A DNA stretch of 38,089 nucleotides. It comes from Pseudonocardia nigra (lineage in GTDB: Bacteria; Actinomycetota; Actinomycetes; Mycobacteriales; Pseudonocardiaceae). The DNA is taken from assembly GCF_019396355.1 (NCBI RefSeq), contig NZ_JAHKRK010000053.1, forward strand, positions 1 through 38,089, in the 5' to 3' direction. Position numbers and translations under genes: made by a program. Positions 7,057 to 16,081 of this stretch are shown in pieces (within the stretch, counting starts at the first letter, position 1; the number at the start of each line of letters is the position of its first letter). The notes under the pieces are model-generated. The model searched no databases, was not told the DNA's origin, and was given only the letters and a program-made list of their open reading frames with translations.

Positions 7057-9369
7057 TCACGTCGGACCGGTGACCGGTGCGACGCATCTCCTCGACGTGC
7101 CGCCGCGCCGAGCGCCGCCCAGGGTGTGGATCAGCTGCTCGGTGGCCCGGGCGGTGATGGCCATGAGGGTCAGGTGCGGGTTGATCCCGGTGCAGGTGGG
7201 GAAGGTGGCGCCGCTGAACACGTACAGGCCCGGGGTGTCGTGCACCTGCAGGTCTCGGCTCACCACCGAGCTGCGCGGATCGTCGCCCATCCGGGCGCCG
7301 CCGAGGTCGTGGCTGCTGGCGACGCCCCGGAAACGCGGCCCGTTCCATGTCCGGACGGCCCCCATGCGCTCGAGGATCCGGGTGCACTGTTGCTGCATGT
7401 GGTCCTGGAGCCGATGCTCGTTCGGGCGCATGTCGGTGGTGACCCGCAGCACCGGGATGCCGAGCCCGCTCCGGTCGCGGTAGCGAGGGTCGAGGTCGAG
7501 GTGGTCGGTGGTGTAGGACAGTGAGTCGGGCTGGATGCGCACCGCCATGACGTGCTGCCAGCGGCGGAGGTGCTCCTGGTAGGGGCGCCCCCAGGCGGCG
7601 ACGTCGGGAGGCACCGGGTCGCGAGCGATCTGCAGCGGCAGCTGCTGGTTCTCGACGTTGAGGCTGGCCCCGCCGACGAAGCCGTTGGCCACGCAATCGA
7701 AGTCGGCGGCGTTGAAGTCGTCGAGGGTGACCATCTGGGCGGCGGGGCCTGTGTGGGCGTTGAAGACGGTGTCGGGGAAGTGGGCGTACACGTCGCCCCA
7801 CTGTTTGACCATGAAGTGCTTGCCGAGCTGGCCGGTCGCGTCCCCGAGCCCGCCGGAGAGCAGCAGGAGCCGGACGGTCTCGAAGGTGTAGCCGGCGACG
7901 ATGACGGTGCGCGCGTGGTGGGTGCGGATCACGCCGTGCGGGTCGACGTACTCCACGCCGTCGGCGTGACCGCTGCGGTCGGTGAGGATGCGCAGGACCC
8001 GGCAGTGGGTGCGCAGGTCGAGGTTGCCGCTGGCGAGGGCCTGGGGAACCGAGGTGAGGCCGGGGTTCCAGCGGTCGTCGTGGAACGAGCCGAAGCCGGC
8101 GCTCCACGGGTGGTACCGGGTGGCGGGCAGCCCGTTGTAGGGGACGCTGTTGACGCAGACCGGGGTCGGATGCGGGTGCAGTCCGAGGTCGCGGGCGGCG
8201 CTGGTGAACAGCTCGCCCTTGCGGGTCGGCCGCAGCGGGGGCATCGGGTAGTCGGTGCCCCGCGGAACGAAGGGGTTGGCGTACCGGTCGCCGGCCACGC
8301 CGGCGATACGCTCGCACAGGTCGTAGTAGGGCTCGAGGTCGGTGTAGTCGAGCGGCCAGTCGGCAACCGTGCTGTGTTCCGGCAGCACATCCAGGCCCCA
8401 CCGCTGCGCGATGTGGCTGCGGTAGGCGAACTGGTAGGGGTGCATCCGGCGCAGCGCACCGCCCCAGTGCACGATCGATCCGCCGACGCCGTTCATCATC
8501 CGTCCGAGGCTGAACGTGATGGGTTGCGTGGGCTCGCCGTCGTTGCGTCGCCAGCGGGGTGCCTCGGAGAGGAACTTGGGGCCCATGTCGCCGCGGCAGT
8601 AGTAGGCCGCACCCAGCTCGTCGGGGTGGTAGTCCGAGCGATGGCGCCAGCCGCCGGCCTCGAAGCCGACGACGCGCAGGCCGGCGTCGGCGAGCAGGGC
8701 CGAGACGAATCCGCCGATCGCGCCCATCCCGACGATGATGACGTCGGCGGGCCCCGGCGGCTCGGCGGCGGCCCGCTGGGGGTCGTAGCCGGGGATCTCG
8801 GGCGGGGTCTCCTCGGCTGATCCGCCGAGCCGGTAGCCGGCATCGGCCAGCGACCGGATCTCGCCGTCCTTCGTCACGGACTGCTCGGCCTGCTGCTCGG
8901 CGGCGGAATGTTCGAGCCACACGCCGGGGTGGCCGAGAAACCGCCAGCCGGCCTTGTCCCGGTTCCCGCCGTGTGCGGGGTCGGCGAACAGGCCCTCCTG
9001 CAGATGTGCCCGCAGGAGGCAGAAGAACTCGTGTTGCTCGGGCGCGTGGAACGCCGGGAGCCGTGCGGCCTCGAGGTCGGCGATCAGCCCGTCCTGCTCG
9101 TCGGGGGCGCAGTCGGCGAACCCCGTCCCGCACCGGTCGCGGGCGGCGCGGTCGAGTGCGGCGAGCCCGAGGTGATAGATGTCGCGCAGGTGACGGTCGT
9201 GCCCGGCCAGGGCACGGTCGAGGTAGGTGATCACGCCGATGTCGACGGCTCCGGGGAAGTCCGGGCCGGGCGGGAACATGCGCTCGAAGATCGCGGCGGC
9301 GATGCGCGCCTCGTACGGGCTGAGGCTGATCAGGCCGTCGCGGCCCGGGTCGACCTGGATGGGGCTCAC
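7057..9369 (-). CDS. Gluconate-dehydrogenase subunit 3-GMC oxidoreductase fusion
   Basis: A 770-residue two-domain enzyme. Residues about 15-155 match the gluconate 2-dehydrogenase subunit 3 (gamma) family, including GLFADPAHGGNRDKAGWRFL near 126-145. Residues 209-770 form an FAD-dependent GMC dehydrogenase: dinucleotide fold VIIVGMGAIGG (210-220), a central FSLGRMMNGVGGSIVHWGG segment, and a C terminus with SSHDLGGARMG and CTGINPHLTLMA, carrying the usual His and Asn active-site positions. In the classical membrane enzyme these are separate subunits served by a cytochrome c subunit. Here they are one chain, with no Tat or Sec signal and no cytochrome gene nearby, so the electron acceptor is unknown. 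GTG 9369 is chosen because AGAAAGG precedes it and it lies just after the kinase stop; longer in-frame starts would overlap the kinase. Probable role: oxidation of a sugar or polyol. Last gene of the operon. Confidence 0.85.
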   Translation of the reverse strand: MSPIQVDPGRDGLISLSPYEARIAAAIFERMFPPGPDFPGAVDIGVITYLDRALAGHDRHLRDIYHLGLAALDRAARDRCGTGFADCAPDEQDGLIADLEAARLPAFHAPEQHEFFCLLRAHLQEGLFADPAHGGNRDKAGWRFLGHPGVWLEHSAAEQQAEQSVTKDGEIRSLADAGYRLGGSAEETPPEIPGYDPQRAAAEPPGPADVIIVGMGAIGGFVSALLADAGLRVVGFEAGGWRHRSDYHPDELGAAYYCRGDMGPKFLSEAPRWRRNDGEPTQPITFSLGRMMNGVGGSIVHWGGALRRMHPYQFAYRSHIAQRWGLDVLPEHSTVADWPLDYTDLEPYYDLCERIAGVAGDRYANPFVPRGTDYPMPPLRPTRKGELFTSAARDLGLHPHPTPVCVNSVPYNGLPATRYHPWSAGFGSFHDDRWNPGLTSVPQALASGNLDLRTHCRVLRILTDRSGHADGVEYVDPHGVIRTHHARTVIVAGYTFETVRLLLLSGGLGDATGQLGKHFMVKQWGDVYAHFPDTVFNAHTGPAAQMVTLDDFNAADFDCVANGFVGGASLNVENQQLPLQIARDPVPPDVAAWGRPYQEHLRRWQHVMAVRIQPDSLSYTTDHLDLDPRYRDRSGLGIPVLRVTTDMRPNEHRLQDHMQQQCTRILERMGAVRTWNGPRFRGVASSHDLGGARMGDDPRSSVVSRDLQVHDTPGLYVFSGATFPTCTGINPHLTLMAITARATEQLIHTLGGARRGGTSRRCVAPVTGPT

Positions 9370-9382
9370 GGGTACACCTTTC

Positions 9383-10342
9383 TCACCGCAGGACGGTTCC
9401 CGGCGCGGCGTCGAGGAGGGCGAGCTCGGCGCGGGTGGGGAGGCCTTCCCAATCGCCGGGCATCTGTACCACGAACGCGCCGCAGGACGCGGCGGTCCGC
9501 AGCGCGGCCTCGGGTGGGGCGCCGCGGAGATGGTCGGCGAGGAAGCCGGCGACGAACGCGTCGCCGGCACCGACCGGGTCCACCGCCACCACGGTGCGGG
9601 CCGGGATCACGGCGGGTCGGCCCTGCAGGGACGCGACGGCACCACGGGCGCCGAGTTTGATCACCACCTGGCCGGGGCCGAGGCCGGCGAGACCGGCGGC
9701 CTGCTCGGCGGGGGTGCCGTGGAGGCCGAGCAGGTCGGCTTCGTCGTCACCGGCGAACGCGATATCGGCGCGGGCGACCAGGTCGCGCAGCACCGGGCGG
9801 GCGCGGTCGGGGGACCAGAGAGTCGAGCGGTAGTTGACGTCCACACTGACGGTGACCCCGGCAGCGCGAGCGATCTCGACCGCGGTCAGGACCGTGCGTC
9901 CGGCGCCGGCACTGAGCGCCGGGGTGATGCCGGTGATGTGCAGGACCTGCGCGGCGGCCACCCGCTCGTGCGGGATGTCCTCGGGCTGCAACCGGGCGCC
10001 GGGACCGTTCGTGCGGTAGTACGTGACGCGGGCGACGTGGGGCGTGCGCAGCTCCTTCACCATCAAGCTGGTCGGCGCACCGCTGTCGCGGACGACGCAG
10101 GAGACGTCGACCTGCTCGCCGGCGAGCCGGTTCACCAGGAGGTCGCCGATGGGGTCGTCCCCGACACGTCCGACCCAGCAGGCCCGGCCGCCCAGCCGGG
10201 TCACCCCGATGGCCACGTTGGACTCGGCGCCGCCGACGCCGAGCGTCAGGCCGTCGGCGTGCCGCAGCGGCCCGACGTGTCGGCTGCCGAGCAGGCCCAT
10301 CGTCTCGCCGAGGGTGACCAGACCGGAGCCGACGGAGGTCAT
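9383..10342 (-). CDS. kdgK: PfkB-family sugar kinase, 2-keto-3-deoxygluconate kinase type
   Basis: A 319-residue ribokinase-fold kinase: N-terminal LVTLGETMGLL and LGVGGAESNVAIGVTRLGG (substrate-binding GG region), and near the C terminus DPVGAGDAFVAGFLADHLRG with the catalytic base Asp and anion hole. The length, the opening LGETM and the sequence VSVDVNYRSTLW fit KdgK-type enzymes that phosphorylate 2-keto-3-deoxy-aldonates. In this operon it would act after the sugar-acid dehydratase, giving a 6-phosphate for aldol cleavage; no aldolase gene is present in the operon. ATG 10342 has GGAGG seven bases upstream; an upstream in-frame start is less likely. Symbol given for family resemblance, not proven substrate. 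Confidence 0.8.
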   Translation of the reverse strand: MTSVGSGLVTLGETMGLLGSRHVGPLRHADGLTLGVGGAESNVAIGVTRLGGRACWVGRVGDDPIGDLLVNRLAGEQVDVSCVVRDSGAPTSLMVKELRTPHVARVTYYRTNGPGARLQPEDIPHERVAAAQVLHITGITPALSAGAGRTVLTAVEIARAAGVTVSVDVNYRSTLWSPDRARPVLRDLVARADIAFAGDDEADLLGLHGTPAEQAAGLAGLGPGQVVIKLGARGAVASLQGRPAVIPARTVVAVDPVGAGDAFVAGFLADHLRGAPPEAALRTAASCGAFVVQMPGDWEGLPTRAELALLDAAPGTVLR

Positions 10343-10406
10343 GATCCGGCCTCCGCCGAGCGCAGCGCGGAACGGGCCCGCTCGGCCAGGGCGCACACGG
10401 TTCCGG

Positions 10407-11891
10407 TCACGATCCCGCCCGATAGCTCAGGTAGACGGTCTTGTGCTGGATGTAGCGCTGGTACCCGTGCTCGCCGTCCTCCCCGCCGAGCCCGGACTGC
10501 TTCCACCCGTGGTGGAAGCCCTGCACGTCCTCCGGCCCGATCTTGTTGACGTACACCTCGCCGAACTGCAGGTCCGCGGTGGCCCGCATCGCGGTGTCGA
10601 GGTTCCCGGTGAACACGTAGGAGGTGAGGCCGTAGACCGTCGAGTTGGCGTAGTCGATCGCCTGGGCGTAGTCGTCGAACGGCACGATCGGGAGGACCGG
10701 GCCGAACACCTCCTGCTGCACGACGTCCATGTCGTTGGTGGCGCCGGCCAGCACCGTCGGGGCGAACCAGTGGCCGTCCTCGAACCGGTCGCCGGTGGGG
10801 CGTCCGCCGCCGAGGACGACCTCGGCGCCCTGCTCCTGTGCCCGGTGGACGATCTCGGCGACCTTGTCCCGTTCCGCGGCGGACACCTTCGGGCCCATCT
10901 CGGCGGTCTCGTCCGTCGGGTCGCCGACACGGATCGCCTGCGCCCGCTCGACGAACCGGGCGACGAACTCGTCGTAGCGGCTGCGGTGGACGTAGGTGCG
11001 CTCGTTGCAGGTGCACACCTGCCCGCAGTTCCAGAACCGGGCCTGCACGGCGTGTTCGACGGCCAGGTCGAGGTCGGCGTCGGCGAAGACCAGGAACGGG
11101 GCCTTGCCGCCGAGCTCGAGCGAGACCGGGATGATCGACGGGGCGGCCGCGGTGAGGATCTCCCGGCCCGCGCGGGTGGACCCGGTGACGGTGACCATGC
11201 TGGTCCGGGGGTGGGTGACCAAGGCGTTGCCGATCAGCCGGCCGGGCCCGGTGACGATGTTGACCAGCCCGTCCGGGACACCGGCGAGCTGGCAGAGCCG
11301 AGCAACCGCCAGCGCGGACAGCGGGGTGGTCTCGCTGGGCTTGAGCACGACCGCGTTCCCGGCGATCAGCGCCGGGCCGAGCTTGCGGGCGACGATGGCG
11401 GCCGGATAGTTCCACGGGGTGATCGCGGCGATCACGCCGAGCGGCTCCTCGCGAACCGCGAGCGTCTCGCCGGGGCGGGTGGGGGCGATCAGCTCCCCGA
11501 CCGGCCGGTACTTGTGGTGGCTGGCGGCGAAGTCGAAGAAGGCCTTGACACCCTCGACCTCACCGCGGGCCTCGGTGATCGTCTTGCCCTGCTCGGCCAC
11601 GACGATCCGGGCGAGTTCCTCGGCGTACCGGTCGATCTCGCCGACGACCGCGGCGAGCACCTCGGCCCGCTCGGGGTGGCTGCGTCGGGCCCACCGTCGC
11701 TGCGCGTCCGCGGCAGCGGCCATTGCCGCGTCCACGTGCTCGACGGTGCCTTCGGGCGCGCCGGCGAACACGCGGCCGGTTGCCGGGTTCTCGACGGGGC
11801 GCGTGGTGGGCGTGCGGACCCAATCGGCACCGATCAGCATGCCGGGCTGGTCGCCGAGCAGGGCCGGGGCGAAGGTGTCGGTGGTGGTCAT
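10407..11891 (-). CDS. Aldehyde dehydrogenase, AldA (lactaldehyde/glycolaldehyde) type
   Basis: A 494-residue NAD(P)-dependent aldehyde dehydrogenase. Visible are the coenzyme-binding TPWNYPAAIVARKLGPAL, the general-base glutamate in LELGGKAPFLVFADAD and the catalytic cysteine in FWNCGQVCTCNERTYVH. The C-terminal QGFHHGWKQSGLGGEDG and YIQHKTVYL closely resemble E. coli AldA-type lactaldehyde/glycolaldehyde dehydrogenases. ATG 11891 overlaps the preceding gene's TGA in ATGA, so translation is coupled. With the two alcohol dehydrogenases it could oxidise a sugar-derived alcohol to acid, or remove lactaldehyde or glycolaldehyde after aldol cleavage. Confidence 0.88.
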   Translation of the reverse strand: MTTTDTFAPALLGDQPGMLIGADWVRTPTTRPVENPATGRVFAGAPEGTVEHVDAAMAAAADAQRRWARRSHPERAEVLAAVVGEIDRYAEELARIVVAEQGKTITEARGEVEGVKAFFDFAASHHKYRPVGELIAPTRPGETLAVREEPLGVIAAITPWNYPAAIVARKLGPALIAGNAVVLKPSETTPLSALAVARLCQLAGVPDGLVNIVTGPGRLIGNALVTHPRTSMVTVTGSTRAGREILTAAAPSIIPVSLELGGKAPFLVFADADLDLAVEHAVQARFWNCGQVCTCNERTYVHRSRYDEFVARFVERAQAIRVGDPTDETAEMGPKVSAAERDKVAEIVHRAQEQGAEVVLGGGRPTGDRFEDGHWFAPTVLAGATNDMDVVQQEVFGPVLPIVPFDDYAQAIDYANSTVYGLTSYVFTGNLDTAMRATADLQFGEVYVNKIGPEDVQGFHHGWKQSGLGGEDGEHGYQRYIQHKTVYLSYRAGS

Positions 11892-12964
11892 CGCTGCGGG
11901 TTCCTCGGATCCGGTGGCGGCGGGGTGGGCCGGAGCAGGGCCTTGACCACCTCGCGGGATCGGGTGGCGGCGAACGCCTGCTCCCAGTCGGACAGGGCGA
12001 ACACGGTGGCCAGCGGCCGCGGGTCGGCGGCGCCGCGGGCCAGCAGGGCCAGCGCCGCGTCCCAGCTGGACCAGGACGAGGACAGGGAGAAGGCCACATC
12101 GACAGCCCGGTTCATGGCCAGGGCCCACGGCACCGGGATCTGCGGTTCGCCGCTGACCCCGAGCACGCACATCCGGCCCTGCCGGCGCAGGCTGCCCAGG
12201 CCCTGGGCGACGGCGCCGGCTGTGCCGCTGGTCTCCACGACCTGGTCGACGCCGCGGCCACGGGTGCATTCGTAGGCTGCCTCGGCCACGTCGCAGCGGG
12301 TGGAGTTCCACACCTCGATCCCCAGCTTCGCGGCCAGCTCGAGCCGGGCGGCCGACGACGGGCGGCCGACGAGCACGACCCGTCCGGCGCCGGCCGCGGT
12401 CGCCGTGAGCGCGGTGAGGATGCCGATCGGACCGGGCCCGAGCACCAGCACGGTGCTGCCCGGTTGCACGGGCATGCGTTCGAACGCGGTGACGACGATC
12501 GCGAGCGGTTCGGCCAGCCCGGCGGCGAGATCGTCGACGTCCTCGGGCACGGCGTGCAGCAGATGAGCGGGCACGCTGACCTGCTCGGCAAAGCCGCCGT
12601 CGATGCCCCAACCCGGCGATCGCTTCTGTGCACACAGGTGCGCGAGACCACGACGGCACAGGTGGCAGGTGGCGCAGGCCAGCGAGTGCGGCTCGCAGAC
12701 CACCCGGTCACCCGCGGCCCAACCCTCGACGCCGTCGCCGAGCTCCCGGATGGTCCCGGTGAACTCGTGGCCGAGCGTGACCGGGGGCCAGCTGGGGAAC
12801 TGGTCGTGCACGATGTGCAGGTCGGTGCCGCAGATCCCGGCGTAGCCCACGTCGAGCACCACCCAGCCGGGGCGGGCGTGCGGGGCCGGAACGTCGGCCA
12901 GGACGAGCTCGCGGTCGCCGGCGGCGAGCTTGCGCAGTGCCTTCATCATCGTGGGCGCCTTCAC
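11888..12964 (-). CDS. Zinc-dependent alcohol dehydrogenase (MDR family)
   Basis: A 358-residue medium-chain dehydrogenase. Catalytic zinc ligands are in YAGICGTDLHI and GHEFTGT, with the structural-zinc cysteines in ACATCHLCRRGLAHLC. The Rossmann motif is VLVLGPGPIGILTALTA. Such enzymes oxidise polyols or secondary alcohols of sugars (sorbitol/threonine dehydrogenase-like branch). The start is taken as GTG 12964, which overlaps the upstream TGA (GTGA) and follows a GGGGGA stretch; ATG 12949 (MMKAL) is an alternative. The C-terminal tail is proline-rich (TPPPPDPRNPQR). It is paralogous to the gene directly upstream; their different sequence suggests two consecutive or alternative oxidations. 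Confidence 0.87.
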   Translation of the reverse strand: MKAPTMMKALRKLAAGDRELVLADVPAPHARPGWVVLDVGYAGICGTDLHIVHDQFPSWPPVTLGHEFTGTIRELGDGVEGWAAGDRVVCEPHSLACATCHLCRRGLAHLCAQKRSPGWGIDGGFAEQVSVPAHLLHAVPEDVDDLAAGLAEPLAIVVTAFERMPVQPGSTVLVLGPGPIGILTALTATAAGAGRVVLVGRPSSAARLELAAKLGIEVWNSTRCDVAEAAYECTRGRGVDQVVETSGTAGAVAQGLGSLRRQGRMCVLGVSGEPQIPVPWALAMNRAVDVAFSLSSSWSSWDAALALLARGAADPRPLATVFALSDWEQAFAATRSREVVKALLRPTPPPPDPRNPQR

Positions 12965-13932
12965 GACGTCCCCCGGACCAGGACCTTCAGCCCGACCCCT
13001 CGGCGCAGGTCGGCGATCGCCGACGCGGCCTCGTCCAGTGCCGCGGTGCGGGTGAGGAACGGCTCGGGATCGAACCGGCCGGAGGCGACCAGCTCGGTGG
13101 CGACGCGGATGTCCTGGCGGGAGTAGACCCGGGTGCCGACCACGGACAGCTCCTTGAAGGTGACGGTGCGCAGGTCCAGCGCCGTCGGATCGCCGTACGC
13201 TCCGACCAGCACCACGACGCCGCCGGGGGCTGCCACCTCGGTGACCAGCGCGGCGACCGCCGGATGCGCGGCCGCGTCGAAGACCACGTCGCCGCGCAGG
13301 CCGGCGGCGCTCTCCGTCGTGTCGATCCCCAGTGCCGCGGCGAACTCGCGCCGCGCCGGTGCCGGTTCGGCGAGCACGACCCGCCCGGCCCCGGCGTCGC
13401 GGGCACACAACGCGACCGCGGCCCCGATCGGGCCGCCACCGACGACGACGACGTCCTGGCCGAGCTGCGGCCCCGAGCGCCGGACGGCGCGCACGGCGAC
13501 CGCGAGGGGTTCGGCGAAGGCGAGGTGGCGCAGGTCGACCGGGGCGGCGACCGGGATCAGCCGGTCGGCGTCGATCGCGACGAGCGGCGCCGCCCCACCG
13601 GGCACGTCGATGCCGACCAGCCGCAGGTTCTCGCAGGTGTGCGGACGGCCGTTCCGGCAGGTGTCGCATCGACCGCAGGCGAGCAGCGGATCGACGACCA
13701 CCCGCGTACCGGCTGCGAGGCCCTCGGCGCTCTCGGCGACAGTGCCGGCGATCTCGTGCCCGATGACGAGGCCGGGCTTCGCGCGGGGGTGCTCCCCGGC
13801 GCAGATGTGCAGATCGGTGCCGCACAGGCCGGTGTAGGCGACCTCCACGAGCACCTGGCCCGGGGCGGGCTCGGGTTCCGGCACGTCGGCGACCGCGACC
13901 TCCGTGCCGCCCGTCCAGGTCAACGCCCTCAT
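12961..13932 (-). CDS. Zinc-dependent alcohol dehydrogenase (MDR family)
   Basis: A 323-residue medium-chain dehydrogenase, slightly shorter than the usual 340-350. Zinc-site motifs are YTGLCGTDLHICAGEHP and GHEIAGTVAE, with structural cysteines in LLACGRCDTCRNGRPHTC. The NAD-binding motif VVVVGGGPIGAAVALCA and the following E at the end of strand 2 (VVLAEPA) favour NAD. ATG 13932 overlaps the upstream TGA in ATGA and is preceded by GGAGGTGG. Probable polyol or sugar-alcohol dehydrogenase; the exact substrate is unknown. It forms a back-to-back pair with the next gene in the same operon. Confidence 0.87.
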   Translation of the reverse strand: MRALTWTGGTEVAVADVPEPEPAPGQVLVEVAYTGLCGTDLHICAGEHPRAKPGLVIGHEIAGTVAESAEGLAAGTRVVVDPLLACGRCDTCRNGRPHTCENLRLVGIDVPGGAAPLVAIDADRLIPVAAPVDLRHLAFAEPLAVAVRAVRRSGPQLGQDVVVVGGGPIGAAVALCARDAGAGRVVLAEPAPARREFAAALGIDTTESAAGLRGDVVFDAAAHPAVAALVTEVAAPGGVVVLVGAYGDPTALDLRTVTFKELSVVGTRVYSRQDIRVATELVASGRFDPEPFLTRTAALDEAASAIADLRRGVGLKVLVRGTS

Positions 13933-14933
13933 CGGACCACCTCCGCCGCAGCCGTCGGTCGGTTCACCGGGCAGCGCGGCGCCGCGCCGGAGATCACACG
14001 CCCGGCCTCGCGGGCGACCTCGCTCTTGAGCTGCACGAACGACTCCTCGGAGTACCAGGCGGCGTGCGGGGACAGGATCACCCGGTCATGGCGGCTGAGT
14101 GCGTCGCGAACCTCGGGCACGGCGGGCTCGACGTCGAGCACGTCCAGCGCGGCGCCGGCGATCCGGCCGTCGTCGAGCGCGGCGAGCAGCGCCGAGGTGT
14201 CGATCAACCCGCCGCGGGCGGTGTTGACCACGGCCGCCGACGCCTTCATCGCCGCCAGCGCACGCTCGCCGAGCAGCCCGCAGGATCGCTCGTCGAGCGT
14301 CGCGTGCAGGGAGACCACGTCGGACTCGGCGAGCAGTTCGTCCAGGCCGACCCGGATGATCGGGCCGTGGCCCGCGGGTCGGCCCGCGACGATCTCCGCC
14401 CCGAGCACCCGCATCCCGAAGGCTGCAGCCCGCCCGGCCACGGCCTGGCCGATCGCCCCGCAGCCGATCACGCCGAAGGTCAGGGCGGACAGCCGCCGCA
14501 GGGGGCGGGCGACCTGGTAGTCCCAGTCGCCGGCGCGGACGGACCGGTCGTAGCCGGTGATCCCGCGCAGCAGCGACAGCGCCAGCGCGACGGTGTGGTC
14601 GGCGACCTCGCCGGTGCCGTAGTCGGGGACGTTCGCGACCCACACACCGCGCCGGGTGGCGGCAGCGACGTCGACGGTGTCCACGCCGACTCCGTAGCGC
14701 ACCACGAGGCGGACCCCGGGCAGGGCATCGAGCACCTCGGCGGTGATCGGGGCGTACTGGTTGATCAGCACCGTGGCGCCATGGCACCGCTCGATGACCT
14801 CGGCGGCCGAGTGGCACTGTTCCCGCCGCAGCGCGATGCCCAGCGGCTCCAGCACGGCGAGTTCGGGCCCGAGATCGGCGTGGTCGCAGTCGGTGACCAC
14901 GACGGGGGCGGCGTCGTCGTAGGCGTGGGTCAT
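13929..14933 (-). CDS. D-2-hydroxyacid dehydrogenase (C-terminal dehydrogenase type)
   Basis: A 334-residue NAD(P)-dependent D-isomer-specific 2-hydroxyacid dehydrogenase. The Rossmann motif is FGVIGCGAIGQAVAGRAAAF; the active-site Arg is in VVNTARGGLIDT, the Glu in LDVLDVEPAVPEV, and the His in ILSPHAAWYSEES. The SPHAAWYSEES ending resembles the CtBP-like 'C-terminal dehydrogenase' branch rather than serine-biosynthetic SerA, and the regulatory ACT domain is absent. A likely task is reduction of a 2-oxoacid such as hydroxypyruvate or glyoxylate formed in sugar-acid breakdown. ATG 14933 overlaps the end of the upstream permease in ATGA. Confidence 0.87.
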   Translation of the reverse strand: MTHAYDDAAPVVVTDCDHADLGPELAVLEPLGIALRREQCHSAAEVIERCHGATVLINQYAPITAEVLDALPGVRLVVRYGVGVDTVDVAAATRRGVWVANVPDYGTGEVADHTVALALSLLRGITGYDRSVRAGDWDYQVARPLRRLSALTFGVIGCGAIGQAVAGRAAAFGMRVLGAEIVAGRPAGHGPIIRVGLDELLAESDVVSLHATLDERSCGLLGERALAAMKASAAVVNTARGGLIDTSALLAALDDGRIAGAALDVLDVEPAVPEVRDALSRHDRVILSPHAAWYSEESFVQLKSEVAREAGRVISGAAPRCPVNRPTAAAEVVR

Positions 14934-16081
14934 GACACGTTCCCGGTGGTGGTGGTGGTGGGGCGGGCGAACGCGAGGGCGACCGCTCCGGCGAGTGCGA
15001 GCCCGGCGGCGACGCCGAAGGCCAGCACCCAGGAGCCGAGGTCCGCGACGAGGAAGCCGGTGAGCGCGGGGGCGACGATGGCCGCGCAGTTGGCGCAGAA
15101 GTGCACGAAGCCCGTGACGCTGCCGAGCCGGGCGGTGTGGACGGTGGCAGCGACGAGGGCGAAGAACTGGACGTTGCTCAGGTACAGCAACAGCAGCGCG
15201 ACCGTCAGCAGGACCACGGCGCCGAGGGTCGAGCCGACCATCGCGATGGGCACGACCAGCAGCGCGGCTCCGCCGAGACAGACGACGGCGATCCACTTGC
15301 GGGTGGCGAACACCGCGCCGGTGCGCCGCACCAGATGATCGGACAGCAGCCCGCCCAGCGCGGTGCCGACGGCACCCGCGATCCAGGGCAGCGAGCCGGC
15401 CCAGGCGAGGTCGGCGAGGTCGACGCCGTGCTGCTCGACGAGGAAGACCGGGTACCAGGACAGGAACATGAACAGGATCCAGCTGAACCCGAAGAACGCC
15501 AGCGCGTTGCTCCACACCGACCGATGGCGCACGTAGTCCCGCAGCGACGGGACGTCCTCGTCGGCGGCGTCCAGCTCCGGCGTCACCGCGTCGGAGCTGA
15601 TGTGCCGCAGCTCGGCCGCGCCGACGCGCGGGTGCTGCTCCGGGCGGTCCCGGACCACCCCGTACCAGAGCAGGGCGATCAGCAGGCCGGCGACACCGAG
15701 CACCACGAACGGCCATCGCCACTCGTTGTCGAACAGCAGCAGCAGCCAGGTGACCACCGGGATGCCGATCGCCGCGCCGAGCGGGTTGAACGCGAACGAG
15801 AAGCCGACGGCGGTGGCGTACTCCTTCTGCGGGAACCAGTTGCGCATGGTGCGCGCCGTCGTGGCACCCTGCGGGCCCTCGCCGAGGCCGAACAGCAGCC
15901 GTTGCAGGACGAACGTGGCGGCGTTGAAGCACAGCGCGGTCGCCGCGGTGAACACCGACCACCACGCGACCGCGGCCGCCATGGTGCGGCGCGGGCCGAA
16001 CCGGTCCGACGCCCACCCGCCGAGGAGGCAGGCCGGGGCGTAGGTGATCGCGAACGCGGGTCGGCTTCGTGGGGCTCCTGG
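14930..16081 (-). pseudogene. MFS sugar-acid permease lacking its N terminus
   Basis: From about 16050 down to 14930 the frame encodes most of a major facilitator of the anion:cation symporter (ExuT/galactonate permease) type: GGWASDRFGPRRT (loop 2-3 motif), LLFGLGEGPQGATTARTMRNWFP and about ten membrane segments. The frame reads straight on from the TGA of the dehydratase gene with only 33 codons before Met 15982, none of them a usable start in a good context. The first membrane segment and most of the second, about 50-60 residues, are absent. Starting at ATG 15982 gives 350 residues instead of about 430. It is probably the product of a deletion removing the gene start and the intergenic region, while the rest of the operon stays in order. 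Transport may have been taken over by the ABC importer encoded upstream. Confidence 0.7.
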
